64,000 bases of DNA from Sulfurisphaera tokodaii str. 7 (GTDB lineage: Archaea; Thermoproteota; Thermoprotei_A; Sulfolobales; Sulfolobaceae), in contig NC_003106.2 in assembly GCF_000011205.1 (NCBI RefSeq), positions 682,001 through 746,000 on the forward strand. The letters are read 5' to 3'. Below the pieces are notes generated by a model that saw nothing but the letters and a program-made list of their open reading frames with translations, searched no databases and was not told the DNA's origin. Positions 40,780 to 49,360 of this stretch are shown here, piece by piece. The position numbers and the translations under genes are program-made. Within the stretch, counting starts at the first letter, position 1, and every line of letters begins with the position of its first letter.

Positions 40780-41484
40780 ATGGAAAGCAGAAGGAGAAGA
40801 AATGATGCAGCATATTTCCTGATAATATTAACTTACGTTCTTGCAGTTGTATCTCACCCTTCATTAATTAGCTTAATATTTTTACCAGTAATGATACTGC
40901 ACGCCTTTACAATAGACCTTATACTTCCTAAAGTTCTATCCAGAAAGATAGGAGCTAAGGATATCGCTATACTTGCAGTGAACACAATACCCTATATATA
41001 TTTCTTCACGCTATTAATACTAATTCCAGCCTTAGCTTTTTTACTTTCTATTATCTTATCATATACTAAATCAAAAATTCTACCTCAGCTTATAGGTACT
41101 GTAGGCATCTCGCTATTATATCTACCTTTGGTACAAATTTTCGGAGGGATTAATATTGTAGATATCGGAGTTTATCTAGTATGGACAACTTATACGCTAA
41201 CCGAAGCTATTTACGTTGAATACAAACTTCCCTATAGAAAAGTTAGTATAAAACAGCTTAGAGCATCTTGGTTAACATCGCTATTAATTAACGTCATTTC
41301 AATAATTATCTTCCCGTTGTTTGTTCTACCACTTATAGAACCCACTATTAGGTTTATGAAACCTGGAGAAAAACTTAAGGCTGCATCTCAGATAAAAGAG
41401 TTAGGAAGGAAAGGACTTAAAAGGACTATATTAGTCTTCTCTTTGTTACTAGCAATTATATTAATTCATTTACTAATCTTTTGA
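40780..41484 (+). CDS. Multi-pass membrane protein of unknown function
   Basis: 234 residues with six or seven hydrophobic helices (about 12-45, 62-95, 100-120, 128-145, 168-188, 215-234) and basic cytoplasmic loops (ESRRRRND, KELGRKGLKR). I do not recognise the family. It could be a small transporter or a scaffold. It stands alone, convergent with the VapBC pair. Confidence 0.6.
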   Translation: MESRRRRNDAAYFLIILTYVLAVVSHPSLISLIFLPVMILHAFTIDLILPKVLSRKIGAKDIAILAVNTIPYIYFFTLLILIPALAFLLSIILSYTKSKILPQLIGTVGISLLYLPLVQIFGGINIVDIGVYLVWTTYTLTEAIYVEYKLPYRKVSIKQLRASWLTSLLINVISIIIFPLFVLPLIEPTIRFMKPGEKLKAASQIKELGRKGLKRTILVFSLLLAIILIHLLIF

Positions 41485-41571
41485 GACAAGAAAAGATATA
41501 ATCTATAGAAACATCGTAGATTTCACCTAAATAGTTACATTAGAATTAGACTTGGGTACTAACTTCTTATA

Positions 41572-41946
41572 CTAAGAAGAATGTTGTGAGTAAATATTTA
41601 CACTGTTCCTAACTCCAGCTTTTACTAACTCAATGTCATAAGTTGCAAGTCCGATATTAAGTCTTTTAGCTATTGCGAGGATTATATAATCGTTTAGCAT
41701 TCTTATTGGCTTATTATCTTTCTTCAGCATCTCAATCCCTTTTATCATATCTTCCAAATCTTCCTTAGCTATCTCAAAATCCTTTAACTCCTCCAACTTC
41801 TGTTTGACTAGATCCACGTTATTTGTTAGTCTCGCCAAAACCCATATGTATTCATAAACTACTATTTGCGGAATTACTACTTCGTTTTCGGTTAAAATCT
41901 TCATAGCCTCCTTATGTCTTTCAGAGTCCTCGAAAGTAGAATACAC
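41572..41946 (-). CDS. vapC: VapC-type PIN-domain toxin; real start lies upstream of the first standard start codon
   Basis: The PIN domain reads on the minus strand with YEYIWVLARL (conserved Glu region), MLNDYIILAIAKRLNIGLATYD (Asp-Asp region) and IYSQHSS at the end. VapC toxins are Mg-dependent RNases held by VapB. The canonical opening LLDTNVLVYST lies partly before the only available GTG (41946): Asp of LLDTN is at about 41961-41959. Between that codon and the in-frame stop at 41988-41986 there is no ATG, GTG or TTG. An ATT at 41982 or a frameshift from vapB would be needed. The length of about 136 residues would then be normal. Confidence 0.8.
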   Translation of the reverse strand: MYSTFEDSERHKEAMKILTENEVVIPQIVVYEYIWVLARLTNNVDLVKQKLEELKDFEIAKEDLEDMIKGIEMLKKDNKPIRMLNDYIILAIAKRLNIGLATYDIELVKAGVRNSVNIYSQHSS

Positions 41947-41959
41947 TAAAACATTTGTA

Positions 41960-42199
41960 TCAAGTAAAACTCTTCGTGAAATCGTCTACAACCTCCTCTA
42001 TAGCCTTATCGATTTCCTCTTGAGTTATCCTTTTACCTAGTGTTACGGTAGTCCACTTCTTACGATAAGGTCTAACAATTATTATCCCTTCTTTCTCGTT
42101 AATAGTAACATCAACATACTCTCCTTCCCTTATGTTAAGTTTTTCCCTGACTTCTGCTGGTATAGTAATCTGAAAGTTCCTAGTAACTTTAACTCTCAT
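41960..42199 (-). CDS. vapB: VapB-type antitoxin with AbrB/SpoVT domain
   Basis: 79 residues. The N-terminal 45 (RVKVTRNFQITIPAEVREKL, then REGEYVDVTI) are a swapped-hairpin AbrB DNA-binding domain. The acidic C-terminal tail (EEIDKAIEEVVDDFTKSF) would wrap the toxin. The stop lies within the toxin reading frame, so the two genes overlap. It should repress its own promoter upstream of 42199. Confidence 0.88.
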   Translation of the reverse strand: MRVKVTRNFQITIPAEVREKLNIREGEYVDVTINEKEGIIIVRPYRKKWTTVTLGKRITQEEIDKAIEEVVDDFTKSFT

Positions 42200-42803
42200 A
42201 GTAAGTAAATTTAATTACTAGGCTTTAAGGATTACGGTTCATGTTAGAGTTGACACGATCATTCTTTAAAAGATATAATATTCCATTTACCTAAAACTTT
42301 ACTTTCTTATTAGAAAAATCCGACCAAACGAGATCATTTTGTTTCCAGCATGTAAATCTCTGTTAATTCAAACAGAAATTTGGATTTTAGCCGAATTTTA
42401 TACCCTGAATAAATACATAATATATTACAGTGACGAAGAGAAACAAGATAAGTCACTTCGTAAGTAATACAGATTATATTTAATTTAGGCAGAAAGACTT
42501 CTTATGACGAAGCTATCATACAGAGTTTAATTATAAACTACAATGTTTTTGTGTAAATTTAAAGACATTATCTCTTTTTTAAGTTACGGACAAATATGCT
42601 AAATCCCTGCTTCTTTAATTTAACTCAAGAACAAATGAAGGAAATCATCTTGAGTAAAGGTAATCAAATAAATAATATTATGGTTCGTAAATGACTACCG
42701 GAATTGAGTAGTTTTGAATTGCATTATTAACCTAGATTAAAAAGGGAAAAATATATGTAATCACTTCTTACTTGCAGCTTTGAAAAGACAGATATATATA
42801 CAA
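42200..42803. other. 604-bp intergenic region, no gene recognised
   Basis: AT-rich; no open frame with similarity on either strand. An agtgac/gtcact inverted pair about 17 bases apart near 42430-42455 is the only structure seen, and it is weak. Confidence 0.4.
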
Positions 42804-43328
42804 TTATTTGTATGTCAAATCCCCATTACTTATATCCGCACACGCGGTTAATTTATGCTTTATAGTGTTATTTAGACCAATTATGTGAATTACTTCATAA
42901 CCTTTCACCATAAACCAGTCAGAAACTATTTTCCTATGGCAGTTCCACGGTAGTATTTCAGCACACATTATAGCTATAGCCTTTCGTCTAGCCATCTTAT
43001 CTATTGTCTCAAGAGCCTCTTTTGCTTCTTTACTCCTAAGTATATAAGTAGAGTAAGCTCTAAATCCTTCACTCTTAAAACATTTACCTAAGCCTTCATC
43101 CTTTATATCCTTACCGAATTTCCTATATCCTCCTAATCTTTCTTCCCATACGTATTCTATACTGTATCTTGGAAGAACATCTCTTAAACTTTCATAATTA
43201 AAATGCGGGTATTTCATACTTTTAGGCCATCTTCTTATGTCTACTAATACTTGTATTTTGAATACTTTTAATATTTCTAAGAATTCATCAACAGATCTAT
43301 TTGAATGTCCAATTGTATATATTCTCAC
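42804..43328 (-). CDS. DUF488 family protein
   Basis: 174 residues. IYTIGHSNRSVDEFLEIL at the start, LVDIRRWPKSMKYPHFNYE near 30, and the closing MCAEILPWNCHRKIVSDW near 140 (C-A-E...C-H-R) are the DUF488 marks. The Cys/His/Arg cluster suggests a nucleic-acid or metal-related role, but none is proven. Monocistronic, divergent from the MIP18-family gene. Confidence 0.87.
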   Translation of the reverse strand: MRIYTIGHSNRSVDEFLEILKVFKIQVLVDIRRWPKSMKYPHFNYESLRDVLPRYSIEYVWEERLGGYRKFGKDIKDEGLGKCFKSEGFRAYSTYILRSKEAKEALETIDKMARRKAIAIMCAEILPWNCHRKIVSDWFMVKGYEVIHIIGLNNTIKHKLTACADISNGDLTYK

Positions 43329-43569
43329 ATAATTTATCTCATATGCATATAATATTAACTTTCCATTAGTAAAATCTAACTAAGTAATATATTTCTACAA
43401 ATATAGAAGATGATTATGCATTATGAAGTGTAAAAGCTGACGATAACGTTGCGTATATAGGAAAACGTAATATCTTACCCATTCAAAATAATCATATACT
43501 AACATGAAGTGACTAAAACCTTATCTATTAGGGTTATGTATAATTAGTATTCAGGATAAATGGTTACAC

Positions 43570-43947
43570 ATGAATAAGGAGGAATGGAAAAAGAGTATAA
43601 TAGAAGGTTTAAAAGAGGTCTATGATCCAGAAATACCGATAAGTATAGTTGATTTAGGTTTGATTTACGATCTTAAAATTAGTGATGACGGAGAAGTATA
43701 TATAAGAGTGGGTGCAACAACTCCAGCTTGTCCGGTAACTGAAGATATAGCTTATACTGTAGAACAGGTAATTAAGGAGAGAGTTCCAGCTAAAAAGATA
43801 AATGTGGATTTAGACTTAGAAACGCAATGGACTCCATTAATGATGACCAAAGAGGGTAGAGAGGAATTCAAGAGAAAATATGGTTATGATATTGTTCAGC
43901 AATGGGCTGAAACTTATGGAATAGAATTGAATGAAAACAAGTCATGA
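43570..43947 (+). CDS. MIP18/DUF59 family iron-sulfur assembly protein (SufT/PaaD-like)
   Basis: 125 residues. VYDPEIPISIVDLGLIYDL near 16-34 and the Cys-containing GATTPACPVTEDI near 53 are the family hallmarks. Members help load Fe-S clusters in the cytosol. The C-terminal 25 residues (TKEGREEFKRKYGYDIVQQ) are an archaeal extension. It has its own promoter. Confidence 0.88.
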   Translation: MNKEEWKKSIIEGLKEVYDPEIPISIVDLGLIYDLKISDDGEVYIRVGATTPACPVTEDIAYTVEQVIKERVPAKKINVDLDLETQWTPLMMTKEGREEFKRKYGYDIVQQWAETYGIELNENKS

Positions 43948-44529
43948 ATCTTATACTCTATCAGAGCTTATAAGGCAAAACAATATCCTTAAAGTCTTAT
44001 GTGAACTTAAAGATAATATTGTAGTTTAAGTTATGAATGGGTATATATTTTTAATCTTACTGTTTGCAGTTAGATGTGAACACACATCTAGTAAATGATT
44101 AGCCATTCTCACTTTAAGTTAAGAGGGGCACATATTTTAACTTAAGCGTATTACTTTGATCGTGTTAAAAGGATTAGCTAAAATAAAATCTTTTTGTATT
44201 CAAACCACTACTGAATTCGAATAACATTTTACGGAAAATTCCAAGAATAGATAGTTTTCCAAATATTATGCTTTAAGTCATCAATATTCTATCTTAAAAC
44301 ACTACATTATGAATAAATATTTGCATAAGTGTTCATTAAAATTGTAGAATGAAACGATTTTCCTAATAAATGCTATTTGAAGTGAAAAGGTATTCTTTAA
44401 ATTTTTAGAGAGAAAAAGTAGACAAAGAATCATAGCACTATAATTGCAAATTTAATTTTGTTAAAGTCTTATAGTGCCTTCTTATCTTTTTTGCTTTAAT
44501 TTTAATATCTGTAACAATAAGATTATGAT
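43948..44529. other. 582-bp intergenic region with a perfect hairpin
   Basis: No gene recognised. Bases 44071-44090 form TAGATGTG-AACA-CACATCTA, a perfect 8-bp inverted repeat with a 4-base loop. The right end has T-rich tracts and the probable promoter of the gene at 44530. Confidence 0.5.
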
Positions 44530-44868
44530 ATGGCAGAACTTTTAAGTAACCTCATGTTTAAGGAGAGTAAGAGAGGTTATGTGAAAGTTGATGACGGTAG
44601 TACTATCATTTTACGTGTAGCTATTGTTGATGCGATCACTCAAGGTTCCTCACCATTTGGCACAGAATTCAGTATTAATTTTACTGTAGGCATTTCAGTC
44701 CATCCTTCAGAAAATGCTATAAAAGAAGTGAGTGATAAACCTTTGATGCTTACTGATATTATGCCTAATGAGGGGTGGAATTTAGTGAGAATTACTGAGA
44801 AAGACTCTGCATATGAGGAAGCAACCTATGTTGACGAGAAGATAGGTAAATATACTTTGAAGGTCTAA
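44530..44868 (+). CDS. Hypothetical small beta-rich protein
   Basis: 112 residues, no family recognised. It has a strand-rich core (YVKVDDGSTIILRVAIVDAI, FSINFTVGISVHPSE) and an acidic tail (DEKIGKYTLKV). Met start about 26 bases after an AT-rich box. It is probably a real conserved crenarchaeal protein; function unknown. Confidence 0.6.
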   Translation: MAELLSNLMFKESKRGYVKVDDGSTIILRVAIVDAITQGSSPFGTEFSINFTVGISVHPSENAIKEVSDKPLMLTDIMPNEGWNLVRITEKDSAYEEATYVDEKIGKYTLKV

Positions 44869-44981
44869 ATAGAACCTTTAATGGTCTCTAAAAATTCATC
44901 ATATAAAACCTTACAAGGTACCCCTCTATATGTAGTAAGATGGGTTCCTAAGGTAAGCTGGGCTTCGGGAAGTGAAAAGTC

Positions 44982-45404
44982 ATGAAATATTTAACAGTTA
45001 ACACACATAAGGAATACTCTTCTTCACTTGATATTGTTAGTAGTGAAGTGCATTACTCTTCAACGAGTTTTATGGCAAATATTTCTCAAATTCTCGTATC
45101 TATTGATAATGCTATCGTAAATAATATATTGGGAAATTATCTGAAAGTAAACGAGATAAAAGACCTAATAGATGTCAGGAAGTTGACTGCATTACTCATT
45201 TGGCTAAAATATGTTATAGGGTTAAAAATAATTGATGTAACTATATTTGAGAACCCTCCCTTCATTGAGATAGATATAGATGAGTGCGGCTGGGAGGAAT
45301 GGGACATAATTGCTAGGAGTGTAAAAAGTGAGCTAATAAATGAGAGTCTTGAAGATGTAGCGGAAAGGGTGGCAATAGTTTGTCCCAAAGCGCTGAGAAG
45401 TTAA
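44982..45404 (+). CDS. Hypothetical protein paired with a HEPN-like protein (possible antitoxin)
   Basis: 140 residues, alpha/beta, unfamiliar. DVRKLTALLIWLKYVIGLKI is a hydrophobic helix in mid-protein, followed by an acidic segment FIEIDIDECGWEEWDI. Its end overlaps the start of the HEPN-like gene by 25 bases, as in toxin-antitoxin pairs. The acidic part would suit an antitoxin, but this is inference from position only. Confidence 0.55.
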   Translation: MKYLTVNTHKEYSSSLDIVSSEVHYSSTSFMANISQILVSIDNAIVNNILGNYLKVNEIKDLIDVRKLTALLIWLKYVIGLKIIDVTIFENPPFIEIDIDECGWEEWDIIARSVKSELINESLEDVAERVAIVCPKALRS

Positions 45405-45709
45405 ATCCACGTAAATTGATCTCCTTTCTTTCATCTCTCATAAATGCTGATGAAGTGTTCTTAAGAAGAGTTGTAAGTGCAATATATTTCTCCTTATTTA
45501 ACTACTGGGCACACAAGTACTATCATAAAGGAATTAGAGGTAAAGGGGCTTTACGAGATTACTTCTCTCTATCAGAGTTTACAAGCTTCCTATATAAAAA
45601 TGGATTAGATAGGGCTATGTATACCTTACTGATATATCGGGTAGCCGCAGATCATTATGCATTGAATCCCACAGATATTATCATCACTGATAGACAATGG
45701 AAAGAGTGA
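45380..45709 (+). CDS. HEPN-like protein (possible RNase toxin)
   Basis: 109 residues, all helical. AIYFSLFNYWAHKYYHKG is a HEPN-type helix and the C-terminal LIYRVAADHYAL has R-x4-H, the RNase signature of HEPN toxins. It starts with TTG inside the previous gene, so it is made in fixed ratio with its partner. It would cut RNA if active. Target unknown. Confidence 0.6.
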   Translation: MSQSAEKLNPRKLISFLSSLINADEVFLRRVVSAIYFSLFNYWAHKYYHKGIRGKGALRDYFSLSEFTSFLYKNGLDRAMYTLLIYRVAADHYALNPTDIIITDRQWKE

Positions 45710-45872
45710 AAGGGTGAACATTGATGAAAAAGTATAAAACGCGTACTTATTGCGGCAGAACAAATTTTGGAGTTCCTTGAGAGATTCTAGCTATAATCAA
45801 TTCTTTAGAGAGAAATAATTTCTTATCTATACTAATCAGAAGTCGTAATAAAAACTAAGCGCAAAAGAGCTT

Positions 45873-46172
45873 TTATACAGTAAAAAGTTTTAGACCATCA
45901 TATATAACCTTCTTATGTTCAAGCATCTTCATGATAATTGGATCCTTAAGTTTATCGACGCTTAATACTAAGATATCTGCAGGAAATCCATGCTTCATAG
46001 AGTAAAGCTTTACTGCTTCATCAATCTGGTCTTTAACACTTTCGAGAAACACCATAATATCATAGTCACTAGATTCCCAATAATCTCCTCTAGCTCTGGA
46101 ACCGAAGAGTACTATTGAGACATTACCATTATAGTATTCTATTACTCTCTTTATGAATTCATCAAAGCTCAT
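45873..46172 (-). CDS. Minimal nucleotidyltransferase (MNT)
   Basis: 99 residues. VLFGSRARGDYWESSDYDIM near 22-41 holds the GS-x9-D-x-D nucleotidyltransferase signature, and PADILVLS near 65 gives the third acidic residue. MNT proteins are antitoxins that modify a HEPN partner. Here the HEPN gene (46207) is divergent, 34 bases away, rather than in the same operon, which is unusual. Confidence 0.85.
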   Translation of the reverse strand: MSFDEFIKRVIEYYNGNVSIVLFGSRARGDYWESSDYDIMVFLESVKDQIDEAVKLYSMKHGFPADILVLSVDKLKDPIIMKMLEHKKVIYDGLKLFTV

Positions 46173-46206
46173 TGAGTTTATATTCTCTATCGCATATTTA
46201 AAGACA

Positions 46207-46587
46207 ATGGTAGAGAAGTTCTGGTTTGAGAAGAGTAAGGAGTTCCTAGAACTTGCAAAAAAGCATTTAGATGATGGATACTTCTGGTTTTCTTGTTTTG
46301 CAAGCCAACAGAGCGTCGAGTTTGCACTAAAAGGCCTTCTTGTTAAATATAAGGGTATGTTCCCCTTTACTCATGATTTAGGAGAGTTAGCTGAAAAGGT
46401 TGGAAAAGAGTTAGGAGTTAATGTTCCTGATGATATTATAAGATATTGTGATCTACTCACACCGCACTATGTGATGTCAAGATACTCGCAATTTACTGAG
46501 TATAACAGAAGAAAAGCTGAAGAATGCTTAAACTCAGCTATTACTGTGATTGAATGGATTAGGAAAAACTTCTATATAAACTGGTAA
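46207..46587 (+). CDS. HEPN domain protein
   Basis: 126 residues from the ATG at 46207. FLELAKKHLDDGYFWFSCFA, then SQQSVEFALKGLLVKYKG, is the canonical HEPN helix pair; THDLGELAEKVG and VMSRYSQFTEYNRRKAEECL complete it. A start at 46153 would overlap the divergent MNT gene by 20 bases and gives no family sequence. It probably pairs with the MNT at 45873. Confidence 0.85.
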   Translation: MVEKFWFEKSKEFLELAKKHLDDGYFWFSCFASQQSVEFALKGLLVKYKGMFPFTHDLGELAEKVGKELGVNVPDDIIRYCDLLTPHYVMSRYSQFTEYNRRKAEECLNSAITVIEWIRKNFYINW

Positions 46588-46679
46588 AAAGAAAGAATAT
46601 ATAAAATGATTAACAAGTCTAGAGATAATATCCCTAAGATTTATGTTTAGTAAATGTTGATAAATTAATTAATAAAAAA

Positions 46680-47465
46680 TCATTCGCTCTCTTCAACTAT
46701 GATTTGGTTTAAGTTGTTTATAGCTTCAAGAATTATATCTGGTATTTTACCAGAATTAATTTGCACCAGTAATTTATCTGCAACATTTTTAGCCTCTTCC
46801 ATTGATAATGAAGATACGTTTAGTGCTTGTAAAAGTTTTTCTGGTGTTATGGGATTAGGAAATAGGATAAATGCATATGTTCCTTTAGGCCCGGTTATAA
46901 TACATGTAGTCACTAGATGTTTATATGCAAAAGCTATTGAACCATTGCCTAAATTAACTAGTTTATCCTCAATGTTATAAAAGTAGACTATCTTATAAAC
47001 CCAGTTAGGAACTTCACTTTTCAACTCTTGCAATCCAAGATAAATTGCTTGATCTCCAGATATTGGTATTCCGGTCACAGTCTCATTTAAATACTCGTTA
47101 TAAAGGTAAATAAAATGAAAATCGACATTTGATTCTGGAGTATAGTTTAGGAAGATTAAGCCGGGTATGGCTGAATCTAATTTAGGATCAAATTTTGATG
47201 TATGTGGTTTAACGTTTACAATGCCGTATTTACTTAAGACTAGGTAGAGTACCCATGAAGATGTAGCACCATTAGGACATCCGTACCAACTAATAAAGTA
47301 TATTTGAACTGTGTTGTTTCTAGCGTAGTTTATATTGTTAACTTTAAAAATATATCCTAGCCCTCCACTAGCCATGGTTTGCTGAGTCCTTAGAGAGAGA
47401 AGTACTACAATACCGATTATAATAATTATTCCGAAAATTACAGCAATTAATTTATTCGTGTTCAT
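46680..47465 (-). CDS. DUF929 family thioredoxin-like exported protein
   Basis: 261 residues. An N-terminal membrane helix (6-25) is followed by an exported domain with IYFISWYGCPNGATSSWVLY near 55-74, the DUF929 signature with a single Cys in a thioredoxin-like position. Many N-x-T/S sites occur. These proteins are widespread in Sulfolobales; a redox or cell-surface role is assumed but not shown. Confidence 0.82.
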   Translation of the reverse strand: MNTNKLIAVIFGIIIIIGIVVLLSLRTQQTMASGGLGYIFKVNNINYARNNTVQIYFISWYGCPNGATSSWVLYLVLSKYGIVNVKPHTSKFDPKLDSAIPGLIFLNYTPESNVDFHFIYLYNEYLNETVTGIPISGDQAIYLGLQELKSEVPNWVYKIVYFYNIEDKLVNLGNGSIAFAYKHLVTTCIITGPKGTYAFILFPNPITPEKLLQALNVSSLSMEEAKNVADKLLVQINSGKIPDIILEAINNLNQIIVEESE

Positions 47466-47518
47466 ATCATGAAATATGAAAATTAAAAGTTTATAAGCTT
47501 ATGCGTGAAGGATAAACT

Positions 47519-47848
47519 ATGGTTTGCCCATATTACAAGAACAATTATTGTACATCACCTCTATTACCATCACCAGACGATTCTGTAACAGCTAAAATTA
47601 GATGTTATGAGAATTTTAAATCTTGCAAATTTTACGTAGAACTAGGTTTAAAGAATGAAATAAAGATAAACTTCTTTTCAGCCGTTAATCTATTAAATGA
47701 ACCATTACATTCAGATTGCGAATACTTTGACGCAAAAAAGGTTAGCCAAGGGTATATAACTTATTGTAAAGCAATAAATAGGGTTTTAACTTTATCACAA
47801 GCTAAAAATTGTGTAACTTATTGGCAATCATGCCCTTTCAGACAATAA
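47519..47848 (+). CDS. Cysteine-rich hypothetical protein
   Basis: 109 residues with nine cysteines (VCPYYKNNYC, KIRCYENFKSC, SDCEYF, TYCKAI, KNCVTYWQSCPF). The spacing is not a standard ferredoxin or zinc ribbon. Metal binding or structural disulfides are likely. It overlaps the convergent regulator gene by 21 bases. Function unknown. Confidence 0.68.
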   Translation: MVCPYYKNNYCTSPLLPSPDDSVTAKIRCYENFKSCKFYVELGLKNEIKINFFSAVNLLNEPLHSDCEYFDAKKVSQGYITYCKAINRVLTLSQAKNCVTYWQSCPFRQ

Positions 47849-48199
47849 TTTCTTTATATTTTCTTTTACATTAAATATAAGATTCATTGTATCATTTTCT
47901 ATCTTTTTATACATATAGTCCTTTCTGACATAGTATATGAATGTTGGTCTTCCTCTTCTCTTTTCTTCAGTAATTTTCTCTCTTTCAACTAGTCCTTTAT
48001 CTAGTAAAGTGTTTATTGCTTTATTTATTGAAGCCTTAGATACTTTTAGTTTTTCGGCTATTTCATCACTTCTCATTTTACCCTCTGTTAATAATAGATG
48101 AAGTACTTGGATCTCACTTCCTCCTAATCCATAAAGGAATGATAGCACTTCATGAATATCTACTTCCCTACCATCTGGAAACTTTAACCTTTCACTCAT
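47828..48199 (-). CDS. MarR/GbsR-like winged-helix regulator
   Basis: About 123 residues. EIQVLHLLLTEGKMRSDEIA and KVSKASINKAINTLLDKGLV form the HTH and recognition helix; RRGRPTFIYYVRKDY is the wing. The C-terminal helix (ENDTMNLIFNVKENIKKLL) would dimerise. The ATG at 48199 is preferred to the TTG at 48211. Target unknown. Confidence 0.8.
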   Translation of the reverse strand: MSERLKFPDGREVDIHEVLSFLYGLGGSEIQVLHLLLTEGKMRSDEIAEKLKVSKASINKAINTLLDKGLVEREKITEEKRRGRPTFIYYVRKDYMYKKIENDTMNLIFNVKENIKKLLSERA

Positions 48200-48211
48200 T
48201 TTTATTCCCAA

Positions 48212-48683
48212 TTAATATATTTGATTAGAGTAACTAAAAAACACCATATATTAAAAAATATGTAAATACACACAAATGTAAACAGAGTTTAATAAGCCCT
48301 TTTAATTGCATTAACTAAAAGTTCATACGTCGTACTGTTGACGATTTCTTACGTACTTTAGTATAACATAAAAAATGTATATAATTGTGTGCAGGAATAA
48401 CGTTAAAATGAAAAGAAAAAATCCGTTACAATATAGAATTATTTATTTTAATTAAAATATTCCATGAGATGAGATCAAGTTAATTATTTCTGACTTCCTT
48501 ATATAAAACATGTTAGTCAGATCTGTGTAATACAGATCTGACGGGGTAGAGGCCGTTGACTTCCTTTTATGTAGTACGACTTGACTTCTATACTTTCATA
48601 TAAACTCATTGCGTTAGCTCCGATAACTGTTAATATGAATAACAAAAAGTTAACAATTTGAATAACTATGATGTTAATTAAGT
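48212..48683. other. 472-bp intergenic region upstream of the HEPN/MNT pair
   Basis: Gene-free. It contains repeat family 2 with a perfect 11-bp hairpin (48490-48542) and two further ttgacttc motifs (48559 and 48579). The stretch before 48480 is AT-rich without features. Confidence 0.5.
48490..48542 (+). repeat. Dispersed repeat family 2, copy 1, with perfect hairpin
   Basis: ctgacttccttatataaaac and onward (48490-48524) recurs at 60013-60047 with two differences. It is flanked by CTGAC and GTCAG. Here it runs into GTCAGATCTGT-gtaat-ACAGATCTGAC (48516-48542), a perfect 11-bp inverted repeat with a 5-base loop. Confidence 0.8.
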
Positions 48684-49061
48684 GTGAGTGTAGATTTATA
48701 TGAGATATTGAAGGAGAGGTCTAAGTACTTTTACAAGGAGAGTATGAATGATAGTAAAAATAAACGTTATGATATTGCTCTGTTTCATTTAGAACAAGCA
48801 CTACAACTTGGACTTAAGGCTTATCTCTTAAAAAATAAAGGAGATTTCCCGAGAACTCATAGTCTGAGGGACTTGATAGAACTCGCAGATAATGAATGTT
48901 TAAAGAAAGTTATCCAGAGGAAATGGTACATAGTAAGTTTATTAACTGACGCTTATGTAGGCTCCAGATACTTATTAAGGAATTACACGGAAAAAGAATA
49001 TAAGGCATCTAAAAAGTTTGTGGAGGAAGTGTTAAAATGTTTGAATATTATAGAAAGTTAG
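48684..49061 (+). CDS. HEPN domain protein, toxin half of a HEPN/MNT pair
   Basis: 125 residues, GTG start. DIALFHLEQALQLGLKAYLL is the HEPN helix, FPRTHSLRDLIELAD the following conserved turn, and DAYVGSRYLLRNY the later helix. It overlaps the next (nucleotidyltransferase) gene by 25 bases. Together they form a type VII-like toxin-antitoxin pair in which the MNT modifies the HEPN protein (known for the family). Confidence 0.85.
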   Translation: MSVDLYEILKERSKYFYKESMNDSKNKRYDIALFHLEQALQLGLKAYLLKNKGDFPRTHSLRDLIELADNECLKKVIQRKWYIVSLLTDAYVGSRYLLRNYTEKEYKASKKFVEEVLKCLNIIES

Positions 49062-49360
49062 AAGAAGAAGAGAGGGATTTTCAACAGAATAAGGAGAAAT
49101 ACTTCAAGATAATTGTGGAAATAGCTAAAAAATACGGTGGGAAGGCTTATCTTTTCGGCTCTCGGTTGAAGGGAACTGCGATAGCTTCAAGTGATGTTGA
49201 TATCCTTGTTGAGATCCCTTGTAACGTCTATTGGTTGGACGTACTCTCAGAATTAATGAAGAGTATAAAGAACCCTAAATTTGAGTTTCACGTTTATTGT
49301 GGTAAAGAGGCTGAAGAGTTTAAGAAGTTAATTAAAGAATATAAAGAACTGGAGGCTTAA
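49037..49360 (+). CDS. Minimal nucleotidyltransferase (MNT), antitoxin half
   Basis: 107 residues. AYLFGSRLKGTAIASSDVDI near 38-57 is the nucleotidyltransferase signature (GS...DxD). KFEFHVYCG near 85 is the third strand. A 35-residue helical N-terminus precedes the domain. It starts inside the HEPN gene. Confidence 0.86.
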   Translation: MFEYYRKLEEEERDFQQNKEKYFKIIVEIAKKYGGKAYLFGSRLKGTAIASSDVDILVEIPCNVYWLDVLSELMKSIKNPKFEFHVYCGKEAEEFKKLIKEYKELEA

